A stretch of 32,746 nucleotides of DNA, taken from assembly GCA_964372115.1 (NCBI GenBank), contig CAYJPN010000050.1:1-32746 (forward strand), written 5' to 3'. Each line of letters opens with the position of its first letter. Position 1 is the first letter of the stretch. The notes under the pieces were generated by a model. That model was given only the letters and a program-made list of their open reading frames with translations, was not told the DNA's origin and did not search any database. Made by a program: the position numbers and the translations under genes. Origin of the DNA: CG2-30-36-16 sp964372115 (GTDB lineage: Bacteria > Bacteroidota > Ignavibacteria > Ignavibacteriales > Ignavibacteriaceae). This document shows positions 24,294-32,746 of this stretch, one piece after another.

Positions 24294-24752
24294 ATGAAAA
24301 ACTTAAAAAATGATATCATTAAATCTGAGGTTGTTTCACGTGTGCAGATGCTCGAAGAAGATTCGCCTGCCCGCTGGGGTAAAATGAATAGTCATCAAAT
24401 GATCTGTCATTGTTCCGATCAACTCCGTTTAGGTAATGGCACAAAATCTTCTCCTTTTATAGGTAATTTTTTGATGACATCGGTTTTAAAATGGATGGTG
24501 CTAACTTTATTTAAGGCACCGAAAGGAAAAGTTGAAACAGTTAAAGAACTAAAGCAGGGCTCCGGAGGAACGAACCCAACTAATTTTGAATTCGACAAAA
24601 AAAGTCTGATTGAATTAATTAACAATTTTGATGAGAGCTTTAAAAAAAACAAAACAGTTATTCATCCGGCATTCGGAAAAATGAATCACTGGCAGTTCGG
24701 AAGATTAGCCTATGTTCATCTCGATCATCACCTGATACAATTTGGAGTTTAA
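24294..24752 (+). CDS. DUF1569 (DinB-like) protein
   Basis: This cytoplasmic 152-residue protein begins MKNLKNDIIKSEVVSRV. I chose the ATG at 24294, with GAGAG upstream, over a TTG at 24258. Family landmarks are ARWGKMNSHQMICHCSDQLR near residue 26 and the C-terminal HPAFGKMNHWQFGRLAYVHLDHHLIQFGV (quoted as a region, residues about 124-152). Their histidines are placed like the metal ligands of DinB-fold proteins. The function of DUF1569 is unknown; a metal-dependent thiol-transferase-like role is only a guess from the fold. It is monocistronic. A small hairpin (GTTGCCTT...AAGGCGAC, 24818-24837) lies 66 nt downstream. Confidence 0.8.
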   Translation: MKNLKNDIIKSEVVSRVQMLEEDSPARWGKMNSHQMICHCSDQLRLGNGTKSSPFIGNFLMTSVLKWMVLTLFKAPKGKVETVKELKQGSGGTNPTNFEFDKKSLIELINNFDESFKKNKTVIHPAFGKMNHWQFGRLAYVHLDHHLIQFGV

Positions 24753-24923
24753 CAAAACCTCAAAGAAAAAATTATCAATTCCAACTCGAACTCAATAATT
24801 TATTTTAGGAAAAAAATGTTGCCTTAAAAAAGGCGACCGATATTTAAAAGCACATTTAATAGCAAAACTTCCCTGGTTTGCTCAAGGGCAAAACCGATTT
24901 GCAAATTTGTAACTCACAAGTTT

Positions 24924-26025
24924 TTAATTCTGGCTAAACTTTGATAGAAACGCCTTAATAAATCTGTTTATATTGCCGTCCATAACTCCCTGCACATCAC
25001 TTGTTTCTTCATCAGTACGGTGGTCTTTAACCATGTTGTAAGGATGAAAAACATAGGACCTTATTTGGCTCCCCCACTCAATTTTCATTTTGCCTTTTTC
25101 AACCTCATCAAGTTCGGCTTCCTGCTTTTCTAATTCGAGTTGATAAAGTTTCGCTTTTAACATCTTCATTGCGTTTGTTCTGTTCTGAAGCTGCGAACGT
25201 TCTGTTTGGCATGCGGCAACAGTACCGGTAGGAATGTGAGTAAAACGAACAGCTGTTTCTACTTTGTTAACATTCTGCCCGCCTTTGCCGCCTGAACGAT
25301 ATGTGTCCACTCTTAAATCAGCAGGATTTATTTCAATAGTTATTGTATCATCCACTTCGGGATAAACAAACACAGAAGCAAATGATGTGTGTCGCCTTTT
25401 ATTTGCGTCGAATGGCGAAATTCTAACAAGCCGGTGAACACCGTTTTCAGCTTTTAAGTAACCATAGGCAAACTCACCTTCGACTTCAATTGAAGCGCTT
25501 TTTATTCCGGCGCCGTCACCATCAAGAATATCGAGGATATTCATTTTAAAATTATTTTGTTCGCCCCAGCGAAGGTACATTCTAAAAATCATATCAGCCC
25601 AGTCTTGTGCTTCCGTACCTCCCGCACCAGAATGAATTGTTAAAATACAATTTCGGTTATCATCTTTACCGCTAAGCATATTTTTAAATTCGGCGTTCTC
25701 AACTGCTTCTTCGAGCAATTTTACTTCACTCTCAATTTCACCGGTTAATGAGTCATCTTCTTCCATTTGGGCAAGCTGAATAAATTCATCTACACTTGTA
25801 AATTTTTTTTCAAGGTTTTTCCATAGGTTTACCCAGTCTTCCAGCCCTTTTATTTCCTGAAGAATTTTTTGCGCACCCATCTGGTCATCCCAAAATCCCG
25901 GCTCGGTTGTTTTATGCTGAAGGTCTCTTATTTTTGCGTCTTTGTTATCGACGTCAAAGATAACCTCGTAACTTGTCGATTCTAACTTTATATTCTTTTA
26001 GTAGTCTTACTTCGTTATCGTACAT
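24924..26025 (-). CDS. prfB: Peptide chain release factor 2, expressed by programmed +1 frameshift
   Basis: RF2 recognises UGA and UAA and triggers peptide release on the ribosome. The gene starts at the ATG at 26025 (TAGGAT upstream). Its first 23 codons, ending KLRGYL, run into an in-frame TGA at 25956-25954. Skipping the T gives DVDNKDAKIRDLQ and continues to 24924, for 366 residues, the normal RF2 length. The RF2 hallmarks are present: RISPFDANKRRHTSF with the SPF tripeptide that reads the stop codon, and SGGKGGQNVNKVETAVR with the catalytic GGQ. A naive gene call would begin at the internal ATG at 25880 and lose 48 residues. It is the last gene of the minus-strand cluster. Confidence 0.96.
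25953..25968 (-). promoter_or_regulatory. prfB +1 programmed frameshift site
   Basis: On the minus strand CGAGG-TTAT-CTT-TGA-C combines an internal Shine-Dalgarno-like GAGG (25967-25964), the slippery CTT and the UGA-C stop context, with the same spacing as the E. coli element. Low RF2 slows termination at UGA and favours the shift, which autoregulates RF2. Confidence 0.93.
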
Positions 26026-26091
26026 AATTATCCTAATAAATTTTTATTTCAAATTTAAACAAAATTATTGATTAAATATTTCTAATGTGGG

Positions 26092-26409
26092 TTAGTTGTC
26101 CAAATCAATTTCCATACGAAGCAGTGCAGCAGCAAGGGTTTTCCCCTGTGCATCATGTTTTAGCGAAATTGTTCCGCCCCCGCCAAGTGTGTTGTGTAAT
26201 AAAAAATTTAACGCACGTAAATTCGGAAGATCGAATCTTTCAACCTTGCCGAAACATATTCCTTCGAAATGTTTCTTAACCGCTTCGGCAGTTAAATATT
26301 TTTTAATTATTTCGTAACCTTTATCATCGTTAGCAATAATACCAACATTTGCAGCGTCACCTTTGTCGCCGCTGCGACCGTGACAAATATCTATTAATTT
26401 AATTATCAT
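26092..26409 (-). CDS. AtuA-like ferredoxin-fold protein (small DUF1446 partner)
   Basis: This 105-residue protein begins MIIKLIDICHGRSGDKGD, the hallmark of the small AtuA-like domain (ARSGDKG-x-x-AN-x-G-x-x-x-R in relatives). FDLPNLRALNFLLHNTLGGGGTISLK (quoted as a region, about residues 58-83) is also typical. In many bacteria this domain is the C-terminal part of AtuA/DUF1446 proteins; here it is a separate gene one base after the broken large subunit. It probably forms a complex with that protein. The activity is uncertain, and the family name comes from acyclic terpene use in Pseudomonas. Confidence 0.85.
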   Translation of the reverse strand: MIIKLIDICHGRSGDKGDAANVGIIANDDKGYEIIKKYLTAEAVKKHFEGICFGKVERFDLPNLRALNFLLHNTLGGGGTISLKHDAQGKTLAAALLRMEIDLDN

Positions 26410-26410
26410 A

Positions 26411-27778
26411 TTAAACCTCTATTATTTTAACAACCGGTTTAACCAAATTTTTCGGCATAAGCGCAGGCCAATAAGCAACCACTTCGCTTGGCTTCGGACG
26501 TCCGCCGGCAAACCCGGTAACGGCAGGCAGACCGGTTAATATTAACGGCGCAATTTCTTTCCCGAATCTTTCAACAGATTCAAAATTGGTTGAGCGAACA
26601 GAAAACCTAAGCATAATTTCGTTTATATCATCTTCATCTATTATTTTTGCGAGGGTTTCATGAGTAGCATTATAACCAATAAACTCAGCGCGTATTTCTT
26701 CAAAATGAAGATCGAGAATTTCGAGTCGTTTTCTTAATATTTGTTAGGCAGCCCTTGCCTTTGTTAAAGCTTTTGGCCATGAATAGGTTAAACTGCCGGA
26801 AGCGGAATAACCGTAAAAATAAGAACATGAAACTTTGTAAAACTCGGTTTCTTTAGTGCCGGAAACATTAAACATTTTTACTCTATTATTTCCAAGGTCT
26901 TCGAGTTTAATTGATGTAAAATCAGCGACACAATCGGGGGTGATATAATTTTTAGGATCCCCGATTTCATAAACCAACTGTTCGGCAACTGTTTCAAATG
27001 AAACCCTACCGCCTGTGCCGTCGTGCTTTGTAATTATAACAGTGCCGTCAGGGTATGCTTCTGCAATTGGGAACCCGATCTCTGCAAAATTTTCAATCGA
27101 TTCCCAATCGCCCAGAAAGTTGCCGCCGCTCGCCTGCGCACCGCACTCAAGAATGTGTCCTGCTATTGTACCGGCGGAGAGTAAATTGTAATTTTTTTTA
27201 TCCCAACCGAATTCATAAATCATCGGGGCTAATGTTAATCCGGTATCGGTAGTGCGCCCCGTTATAACAACATCTGCACCTCTTTCTAAAGCTTCCACTA
27301 TTGGGAATGCGCCGAAGTAAACATTAACACTTAGTAATTTATCCTTTACCGTTAAAATTGATTCGCCCGTTTCCATGTTGTTAAGTTCGGCTCCCTGTGC
27401 AATTATATCATCAAGTGAATCTTTGATATCATCACCGAGAACTACCCCGACTTTTAAATTCTGAATACCGAGTCCTTTGGCAACTTCAATTACAGCTTCG
27501 GCACACGCAATTGGATTAACTCCACCGCCGTTTGTAATAACTTTTATATTTTTTTCTTTACATTTCGGAAGTATCCGCCTCATCAGTTGGGGAATATCGC
27601 GGGCATAACCATATTTTGGATTTTTAATTTTTTGTTTTTGCAAAATTGACATTGTTACCTCGGCGAGATAATCCATAACGAGATAATCAATTTCACCTTT
27701 CATTACCTGGTGATATGGGGCATCAATTAAATCGCCCCAAAATCCCTGTCCAGATGCTATTTTAATTTTTTCTTTCAT
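26411..27778 (-). pseudogene. AtuA/DUF1446 large subunit interrupted by an in-frame TAA
   Basis: From the ATG at 27778 (GAAGGAC upstream) the frame reads the DUF1446 core: IASGQGFWGDLIDAP near the start, VITNGGGVNP, GADVVITGRTTDTGLT, CGAQASGGNF and PDGTVIITKHDGTGG. It stops at a TAA at 26746-26744 after ALTKARAA. The same frame then continues without a break as QILRKRLEILDLHFEE, IGYNATHETL and the closing AVTGFAGGRPKPSEVVAYWP, ending at 26411. The total of about 455 codons is the expected family length, so the single TAA is an internal nonsense codon. It is either a true inactivation, a sequencing error or a recoded stop. The start overlaps the 3' end of miaA by 17 nt. Confidence 0.82.
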
Positions 27779-28700
27779 AAAGTCCTTCAACTCTAATTAT
27801 TTTTTCTGCAGCCATTTCGAAATCATCGGTATTAGAAACATCAATCCAATTAATTCTTTTATCCGCATTAAACCAGGTCATCTGGCGTTTTGCGTAACGG
27901 CGCGTATTCCTTTTTATTAATTCTACAGCCCGTTCAAGAGTAATTTCCCCATTAATATAGGAAATGATTTCTTTATAACCTACTGTATTTAATGAGTTGA
28001 GATTCTTATCATACCCCATCGAGAGAATACCTTTTACCTCGTCAACTAAACCGGTTTTTATCATCCCGTCAACTCTTTGTTCAATGTTCTCGTAAAGAAT
28101 TTCTCTTCTCCAATTTAATCCGTACTGAACAAAATTTACATCCACTTCGCGCTGATGATTTTTCTGAAGCTGCTTTATTGTATTACCTGTAAGATGAAAT
28201 ACTTCCAGAGCACGTATTATTCGTTTCCAATTCTGCGGCAGCATGTCCGAGGCACTTTCCGGATCGACTTTGCAAAGCTGTTCATACAAAAATTCATTCC
28301 CGTATTTGCTTTTTTGATGAAGCATCTCTTGCCGAAAATTTTCATCGGTATTAACCGAATCAAAAATGCCATCAATTAAACTTTTTATGTACAAACCGGA
28401 TCCGCCAACTACTAATGGAGTATGGCAGTTTTTTAGAATGTAATTGATGCGGCTTAAAGCATCTTTTTCAAATTTACTTACATTATATTCTTCCCAAAGA
28501 TCAAACTCGTCTATAAAATGATGTTTGATTTTGTGAAGATATTCTTTTTCAGGTTTTGCGGCTCCTATATCGAGTAATTTAAAGAACTGCCTGCTGTCGG
28601 CAGAAATAATTTCTACAAGAATTTTTTCTGCAATTTTAAGGCTTAAATATGTTTTGCCGGAACCGGTTGGACCGACAATTACAACTACCTTTGCTCCCAT
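27762..28700 (-). CDS. miaA: tRNA dimethylallyltransferase
   Basis: This 312-residue enzyme transfers a dimethylallyl group to A37 of tRNAs reading UNN codons, including the tRNA-Leu(CAA) in this window. It has the P-loop VGPTGSGKT near residue 8, EIISADSRQFF near 33, a VVGGSGLYIKSL motif near 98 and the tRNA-binding NTRRYAKRQMTWF near 273. GGAAGGGAAGG lies upstream of the ATG at 28700. The gene overlaps the end of pcm by 16 nt, and its own end overlaps the AtuA gene, so all are probably cotranscribed. Confidence 0.96.
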   Translation of the reverse strand: MGAKVVVIVGPTGSGKTYLSLKIAEKILVEIISADSRQFFKLLDIGAAKPEKEYLHKIKHHFIDEFDLWEEYNVSKFEKDALSRINYILKNCHTPLVVGGSGLYIKSLIDGIFDSVNTDENFRQEMLHQKSKYGNEFLYEQLCKVDPESASDMLPQNWKRIIRALEVFHLTGNTIKQLQKNHQREVDVNFVQYGLNWRREILYENIEQRVDGMIKTGLVDEVKGILSMGYDKNLNSLNTVGYKEIISYINGEITLERAVELIKRNTRRYAKRQMTWFNADKRINWIDVSNTDDFEMAAEKIIRVEGLYERKN

Positions 28701-29329
28701 CCTTCCCTTCCTATAAGCGGGACAAAAGTAAATTGGGGTACATCCTCAACATCAAATTTATCTTCTTCAATTTTAGTTATAATTTTCAAAGTCTGGGTAT
28801 TTTTATCACCTACCGGTATAACAAGTCGCCCGCCTACTGCAAGTTGTTTTTTTAGTGAAACCGGCACAGAAGGTGATCCGGCAGTTACTATTATTCCATC
28901 GTACGGAGCAAATTCGGACCAACCAATTGTACCGTCGCCGCATTTTGTATTTACCCGAATTCCGTTTTTATCTAAAAGTTTTCTCGTCTTGTCATAAATA
29001 TCAAATTGTCTTTCAATACTATAAACAGTCATGCCCATACTTACCAGAATCGCTGCCTGATAACCGGAACCGGTGCCGATTTCCAAAATTTTAGAATTTG
29101 GAATTTTTAATCTCATTGCTTGAGTCATATAAGCAACTGTATAAGGTTGCGAAATTGTTTGACCGCTCCCGATTGGAAGGGCAATATCTTTGTATGCATG
29201 ATGTTTCATAATATCCGGCACAAAATGATGGCGTTTTACTTCACCCATTGCTTTTAGTACCGCAAGGTCGTAAATACCTTTTTCTGATAATTTATCTACT
29301 AAAGTTTCTCTATCGTGTTTAAATGTCAT
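28685..29329 (-). CDS. pcm: Protein-L-isoaspartate O-methyltransferase
   Basis: This 214-residue SAM-dependent enzyme methylates isoaspartyl residues in damaged proteins. It shows family motifs in order: RHHFVPDIMKHHAYKDIALPIG near residue 34 (quoted in part), GQTISQPYTVAYMTQ with the substrate-binding Ser, the SAM motif ILEIGTGSGYQAA near 83, and DGIIVTAGSP near 146. The C-terminal GREGWEQR is present, so the protein is full length. It is the first gene of the pcm-miaA-atuA-prfB minus-strand cluster. It is divergent from the DUF2179 gene across 96 bp that must hold both promoters. Confidence 0.95.
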   Translation of the reverse strand: MTFKHDRETLVDKLSEKGIYDLAVLKAMGEVKRHHFVPDIMKHHAYKDIALPIGSGQTISQPYTVAYMTQAMRLKIPNSKILEIGTGSGYQAAILVSMGMTVYSIERQFDIYDKTRKLLDKNGIRVNTKCGDGTIGWSEFAPYDGIIVTAGSPSVPVSLKKQLAVGGRLVIPVGDKNTQTLKIITKIEEDKFDVEDVPQFTFVPLIGREGWEQR

Positions 29330-29425
29330 TTTATTTTATTATCTGATTTGCGTTTCAAAGATATAAATAATAAACATAATTTATTTAATTTTACAAAACA
29401 CTTTTGATATCTAATAGGAGAAAAA

Positions 29426-29944
29426 ATGTTCGAGACCATATCCGGTGCATTGTTAATAATGGTAATGAGAATCTGTGACGTTTCAATTGGCACCGTGCGC
29501 ACAATTATGGTTGTGCAGGGAAGAAAATATCTGGCAGGCTTAATAGGTTTTTTTGAAGTTCTTATTTGGATTTTTGCTATGCGATATGTTATGCAGCATC
29601 TTGACAACATTGCAAATTTATTTGGTTACGCTACTGGTTTTGCGCTGGGTAATATTTTGGGCATTACAATAGAACAAAAAATCGGGCTCGGGTATGTTCA
29701 ATTAAATATTATTTCAAGGCATTTCACGGATCTCATCGCCACAACTCTTAGAAAATCTAAATATGGTGTTACAATACTTCCAGCCGAAGGTGGAAGCGGT
29801 GGTGTAGCAATCATCGTAGTTATTGTTTCAAGGAAAGTTCAAAAAAAAATTATTTCACTCGTCGAGTCTATAGATGCAAATGCTTTTATTACTGTTCAGC
29901 ACTCTCTGCCCTACAGGGGATTTATGCATGGAGCCCGGAAATAA
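29426..29944 (+). CDS. DUF2179/DUF5698 (UPF0316) membrane protein
   Basis: This 172-residue protein has three membrane helices in the first 85 residues, with the UPF0316 signature RICDVSIGTVRTIMVVQGRK (residues about 14-33), FEVLIWIFA and a GNILG motif. A C-terminal cytoplasmic DUF2179 domain follows, with GVTILPAEGGSG and FITVQHSLPYRGF. This domain also occurs at the end of YitT-type proteins, where a small ligand is suspected. The molecular function is unknown. TAGGAG lies 8 nt before the ATG. Confidence 0.92.
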   Translation: MFETISGALLIMVMRICDVSIGTVRTIMVVQGRKYLAGLIGFFEVLIWIFAMRYVMQHLDNIANLFGYATGFALGNILGITIEQKIGLGYVQLNIISRHFTDLIATTLRKSKYGVTILPAEGGSGGVAIIVVIVSRKVQKKIISLVESIDANAFITVQHSLPYRGFMHGARK

Positions 29945-30153
29945 TTCAATTGCAAATTAATTTCTCTAAAGTTCATGTTTTTTAAGATAAACGGAAAATT
30001 TTTCTGATAAGAGAAAAAAACTTGTTTTTTTTAAGAAATTTTTCGTAATATTCCACTGTTCGCTTGTCACTTGCTTTATTGAAGATAAAATTTTGATAAA
30101 TATTTATAACGGGATCATCCCAATTCACTAACTCAACACATAATGGAGGCTCC

Positions 30154-32541
30154 ATGAAAAAAGTGTTCACATTTTTATTCATTCTATTCTTTGCTTCGTT
30201 AATTAGCGCACAAGACTGGACATCAGTTACATCCGGACTTACAGGCGATATTTGGGGCATTGATTACGCAAACGCAAACGTTGTTTGGGTATCAGCAAGC
30301 AACGGCGAAGTTGCCAAATCAGTTGACGGCGGTACAACCTGGACAGTGTGCGCAGGAAATGCTGGCGATGGCTCTTATGCAATTTGCGCACTAAGTGATA
30401 TGGTGGCTTTTGTCGTAACCGGACCTGGCAGCGGCAGCGGTCAAATAGTAAAAACAACCGATGGCGGCTCTACGTGGAATCAAGTATATACTGCCACTGG
30501 TGCTTGGTTTAATTTTATTGATAATATTTCCGATACAGAATTATGGGCTTTGAGCGATCCTATTGGCGGAAATTTCCACATTGTTAAATCTATGGATGGC
30601 GGAAACACCTGGGCTCCTATAGCAACCCCAGTTCCTGCACCGGCTACAAACGTATTTGGAGCAGTCGGTTCTTTTTATAGAATTGGAAATGTTTGCTGGT
30701 TTGGAACCGGTGGTTCAAGTTCAACACTTGGCAACAGAGTTTATAAATCCTTAAACGGACCCGACGGTCCCTGGACATTCGCAACCACTTCAGTTCAATA
30801 CCCTGGAACAATTGCTTTCAGTTCTCCGAATGGAATGGGCGTAACCGGTTTTTGGAATCAAACAACTTTAATTAACCGTACTATAGACGGCGGCGCCTCA
30901 TGGGCTGCTCAAACAACCGCAATTGGCGGTGTTGATGGTATGGAATATATACCTACTACATCAACAACATTTGCAGCTTCTACAACCGGTCTTTGGAAAT
31001 CTACCGATGATGGAGTTACATGGACACAATCTCAAGTTGTAGCAAATATGCATGTTGTTAAAGCATTTGGCGATCAAAACATGGCATTAGCAGGCGGTAC
31101 AGGTGGAATACTTTTCAAGAGTGCAATGCCCTCTATTTTCCCATATACTTATACTCACAATACAGGTGATCTTCAGATATCCGCATTTAATGATGGATAT
31201 ATTGGACACAATTTTGATGTAACTGCAGGCGATGGATTAGTTTATCAGGGAAAACCGGATGCTATGTATACAGCAGGTATGATGTTCGGGACCCCTACCA
31301 CAGGTGTCGTAGGTATGATTGGAAGCTTTACATCTAGCAACCTACCGATTATACTTGATTTCGAAAACTCTTCCCCATTAGTAGGTCCTACATCAGATCC
31401 AATGTTTGATAAAATAACAAATTGCTCATTCACAACAATACCTACCGCTCCATTAAGTGGCAAGGTTTACCAAGAAGTCTTATCAAACACAGGTGATAAA
31501 TTTGTATTCTATCATTATACACTTATGAACACAACTGCTTCACAATTATCGGATGTTCGCGTTGGTATTTTTGCTGATCTCGATGTTGGTGGAGCAAATT
31601 ACGCAAGCAATCTTGGTGGTGTTGATGCTTCTCGTAATGTTGTTTATCAGTACTTAAACATGGCTACTCCAAACGATCCGAACTACTATGGTATTGTTGC
31701 TCTTAATGGATTAACCGGTGCTAAACTGTCCTCAGTTTTCCCGGGTACTGGAACCACAATAAGAAATGAAATATTCACATATATTTCTTCAGTGGATAAC
31801 ACTCCAGTAACAACCATGGGTGATTTCAGAACCTACGCCGCATCCGGTCCTTATTCAATTGCTGCAGGCGGCAGTGTTGAAGTTTGGTTTGCAATTGTTG
31901 CAGGTACTAATCTTGCAGATATGCAGGCAAATGCAGATCTTGCTTTCCAGAAGTATGCTACTTATGTTCCTGTTGAAATGACCTCCTTTACAGCAGCCCA
32001 AGTTGGAAACACAATTCGTTTGGATTGGCAGACCGCTACCGAAACAAATAATAAAGGTTTCGAAATTCAGCGTAAAGTTGAAAATAATCCTTGGACAACA
32101 ATCGGTTACAAAAACGGAAACGGGACTACCACAGAACCGACTTCCTATTCATTCGAAGATAATCTAGAGGTTGCTCAATCTTCAAAAATCCAATATAGAT
32201 TAAGACAAATGGATTTTAACGGTGTTAGTGCATTCAGCGATATCGTTGAAGTTGAGTTCAATGCTCCGATTGAATTTAACCTTGCTCAGAATTACCCGAA
32301 TCCTTTTAACCCTTCAACTACAATTTCTTTCAGAATTCCTGAAGCTGACTTTATTACGCTAAAGGTATTCAATGCACTCGGAGAAGAAGTTGCAACTTTG
32401 GTTAATGGATTCAAACAGGCGGGCGCATATAATATTCATTTTAACGCCTCAAATATTCCTTCCGGCATTTATTTCTATTCAATCAAAGCCGGAAATAACG
32501 CACAATTTTCTGCAACAAAGAAGATGATGCTGATTAAGTAA
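30154..32541 (+). CDS. Secreted Asp-box protein with T9SS type A sorting domain
   Basis: This 795-residue protein starts with a Sec signal peptide (MKKVFTFLFILFFASLISAQ) and has GGAGG before the ATG. Residues about 25-325 carry five Asp-box or YCF48-like motifs (SVDGGTTW, TTDGGSTW, SMDGGNTW, TIDGGASW, STDDGVTW). A beta-rich middle region without a recognised domain follows. From about 608 comes the VPVEMTSFTA...LDWQTATETNNKGFEIQR module that often precedes sorting domains. The last 80 residues are a T9SS type A domain with LAQNYPNPFNPSTT, GEEVATL, SGIYFYSI and a basic KKMMLIK end. It is a cell-surface or released protein of unknown ligand, ended by a strong terminator. Confidence 0.92.
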   Translation: MKKVFTFLFILFFASLISAQDWTSVTSGLTGDIWGIDYANANVVWVSASNGEVAKSVDGGTTWTVCAGNAGDGSYAICALSDMVAFVVTGPGSGSGQIVKTTDGGSTWNQVYTATGAWFNFIDNISDTELWALSDPIGGNFHIVKSMDGGNTWAPIATPVPAPATNVFGAVGSFYRIGNVCWFGTGGSSSTLGNRVYKSLNGPDGPWTFATTSVQYPGTIAFSSPNGMGVTGFWNQTTLINRTIDGGASWAAQTTAIGGVDGMEYIPTTSTTFAASTTGLWKSTDDGVTWTQSQVVANMHVVKAFGDQNMALAGGTGGILFKSAMPSIFPYTYTHNTGDLQISAFNDGYIGHNFDVTAGDGLVYQGKPDAMYTAGMMFGTPTTGVVGMIGSFTSSNLPIILDFENSSPLVGPTSDPMFDKITNCSFTTIPTAPLSGKVYQEVLSNTGDKFVFYHYTLMNTTASQLSDVRVGIFADLDVGGANYASNLGGVDASRNVVYQYLNMATPNDPNYYGIVALNGLTGAKLSSVFPGTGTTIRNEIFTYISSVDNTPVTTMGDFRTYAASGPYSIAAGGSVEVWFAIVAGTNLADMQANADLAFQKYATYVPVEMTSFTAAQVGNTIRLDWQTATETNNKGFEIQRKVENNPWTTIGYKNGNGTTTEPTSYSFEDNLEVAQSSKIQYRLRQMDFNGVSAFSDIVEVEFNAPIEFNLAQNYPNPFNPSTTISFRIPEADFITLKVFNALGEEVATLVNGFKQAGAYNIHFNASNIPSGIYFYSIKAGNNAQFSATKKMMLIK

Positions 32542-32560
32542 TTTGAATAAAATTATTTTG

Positions 32561-32594
32561 AAAAAAGCCTGCCAAATTGGGCAGGCTTTTTTTT
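32561..32594 (+). terminator. Rho-independent terminator after T9SS gene
   Basis: AAAAAAGCCTGCC and GGCAGGCTTTTTT form a 13-bp hairpin with a 6-7 nt loop and a run of eight T. Confidence 0.92.
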
Positions 32595-32614
32595 ACAAAT
32601 AAATTAAAAAGATA

Positions 32615-32645
32615 TTGCATGAATCTTCTATTCCCATTATATTTG
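32615..32645 (+). promoter_or_regulatory. Bacteroidetes-type promoter of tRNA-Gly(GCC)
   Basis: TTG at 32615-32617 and TATATTTG at 32638-32645 are separated by exactly 20 nt. This is a perfect match to TTG-N20-TAnnTTTG, ending 27 nt before the tRNA. Confidence 0.7.
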
Positions 32646-32672
32646 AGCCTCAAATTTGAAAATTTAATAACT

Positions 32673-32745
<73 letters not shown>

Positions 32746-32746
32746 C

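Noticed and set aside
24818..24837. Hairpin GTTGCCTT...AAGGCGAC after the DUF1569 gene as a terminator
   Set aside because: It has a G-T pair and no T-tract on either side, so I mention it only as a small hairpin.

Overview
The window comes from an AT-rich chromosome of the Bacteroidota/Chlorobiota/Ignavibacteriota lineage, most likely an Ignavibacteria-type organism. The evidence is two secreted Asp-box proteins with C-terminal type IX secretion (T9SS) sorting domains containing the QNYPNPFNP signature, a tRNA promoter of the TTG-N20-TAnnTTTG kind used by Bacteroidetes-type sigma factors, a chlorobial-type sepiapterin reductase, and a fused E2-E1 2-oxoglutarate dehydrogenase. No taxonomic search was possible, so this is inference.

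Left part (1-13.4 kb). A minus-strand T9SS-exported protein is followed by a tight minus-strand operon: peroxiredoxin, rhodanese, Bcp/PrxQ, 6-pyruvoyltetrahydropterin synthase, GTP cyclohydrolase I, and an SDR that resembles sepiapterin reductase. Together the last three would make a tetrahydrobiopterin-type cofactor from GTP. Next come a DUF72 protein, tRNA-Leu(CAA), a membrane-anchored rhodanese overlapping a MauE/DoxX protein, an EamA transporter, PNP oxidase (pdxH) and a 1207-residue kgd-like 2-oxoglutarate dehydrogenase.

Accessory region (13.5-18.95 kb). It begins at an intact tRNA-Val(TAC) and ends at a second partial copy of the tRNA-Val 3' end plus a related terminator (18878-18950). 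Just inside lies a 370-bp unit repeated three times in tandem. Each unit encodes a small GIY-YIG nuclease whose last codons run into a tRNA-Val fragment whose anticodon arm is replaced by a long hairpin. Beyond this are a 15-copy 21-bp minisatellite, a helical protein of unknown function, an HNH-nuclease pseudogene with an internal deletion, and a PD-(D/E)XK-like/DUF2075 (Schlafen-type) helicase that is a plausible defence protein. No integrase is visible. I consider the GIY-YIG/tRNA-tail tandem array the most unusual structure here.

Right part (19-32.7 kb). This contains a YcbB-type L,D-transpeptidase lipoprotein, a small polytopic membrane protein, a Tat-exported DUF362 protein coupled to a NapH/NapG-like fused polyferredoxin with a Tat motif in its middle, and a DUF1569 protein. 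A minus-strand cluster follows: pcm, miaA, an AtuA/DUF1446 gene broken by an in-frame stop, its AtuA-like small partner, and prfB with the classical CTT-TGA-C programmed +1 frameshift. The window ends with a DUF2179/UPF0316 membrane protein, a second T9SS Asp-box protein and tRNA-Gly(GCC).
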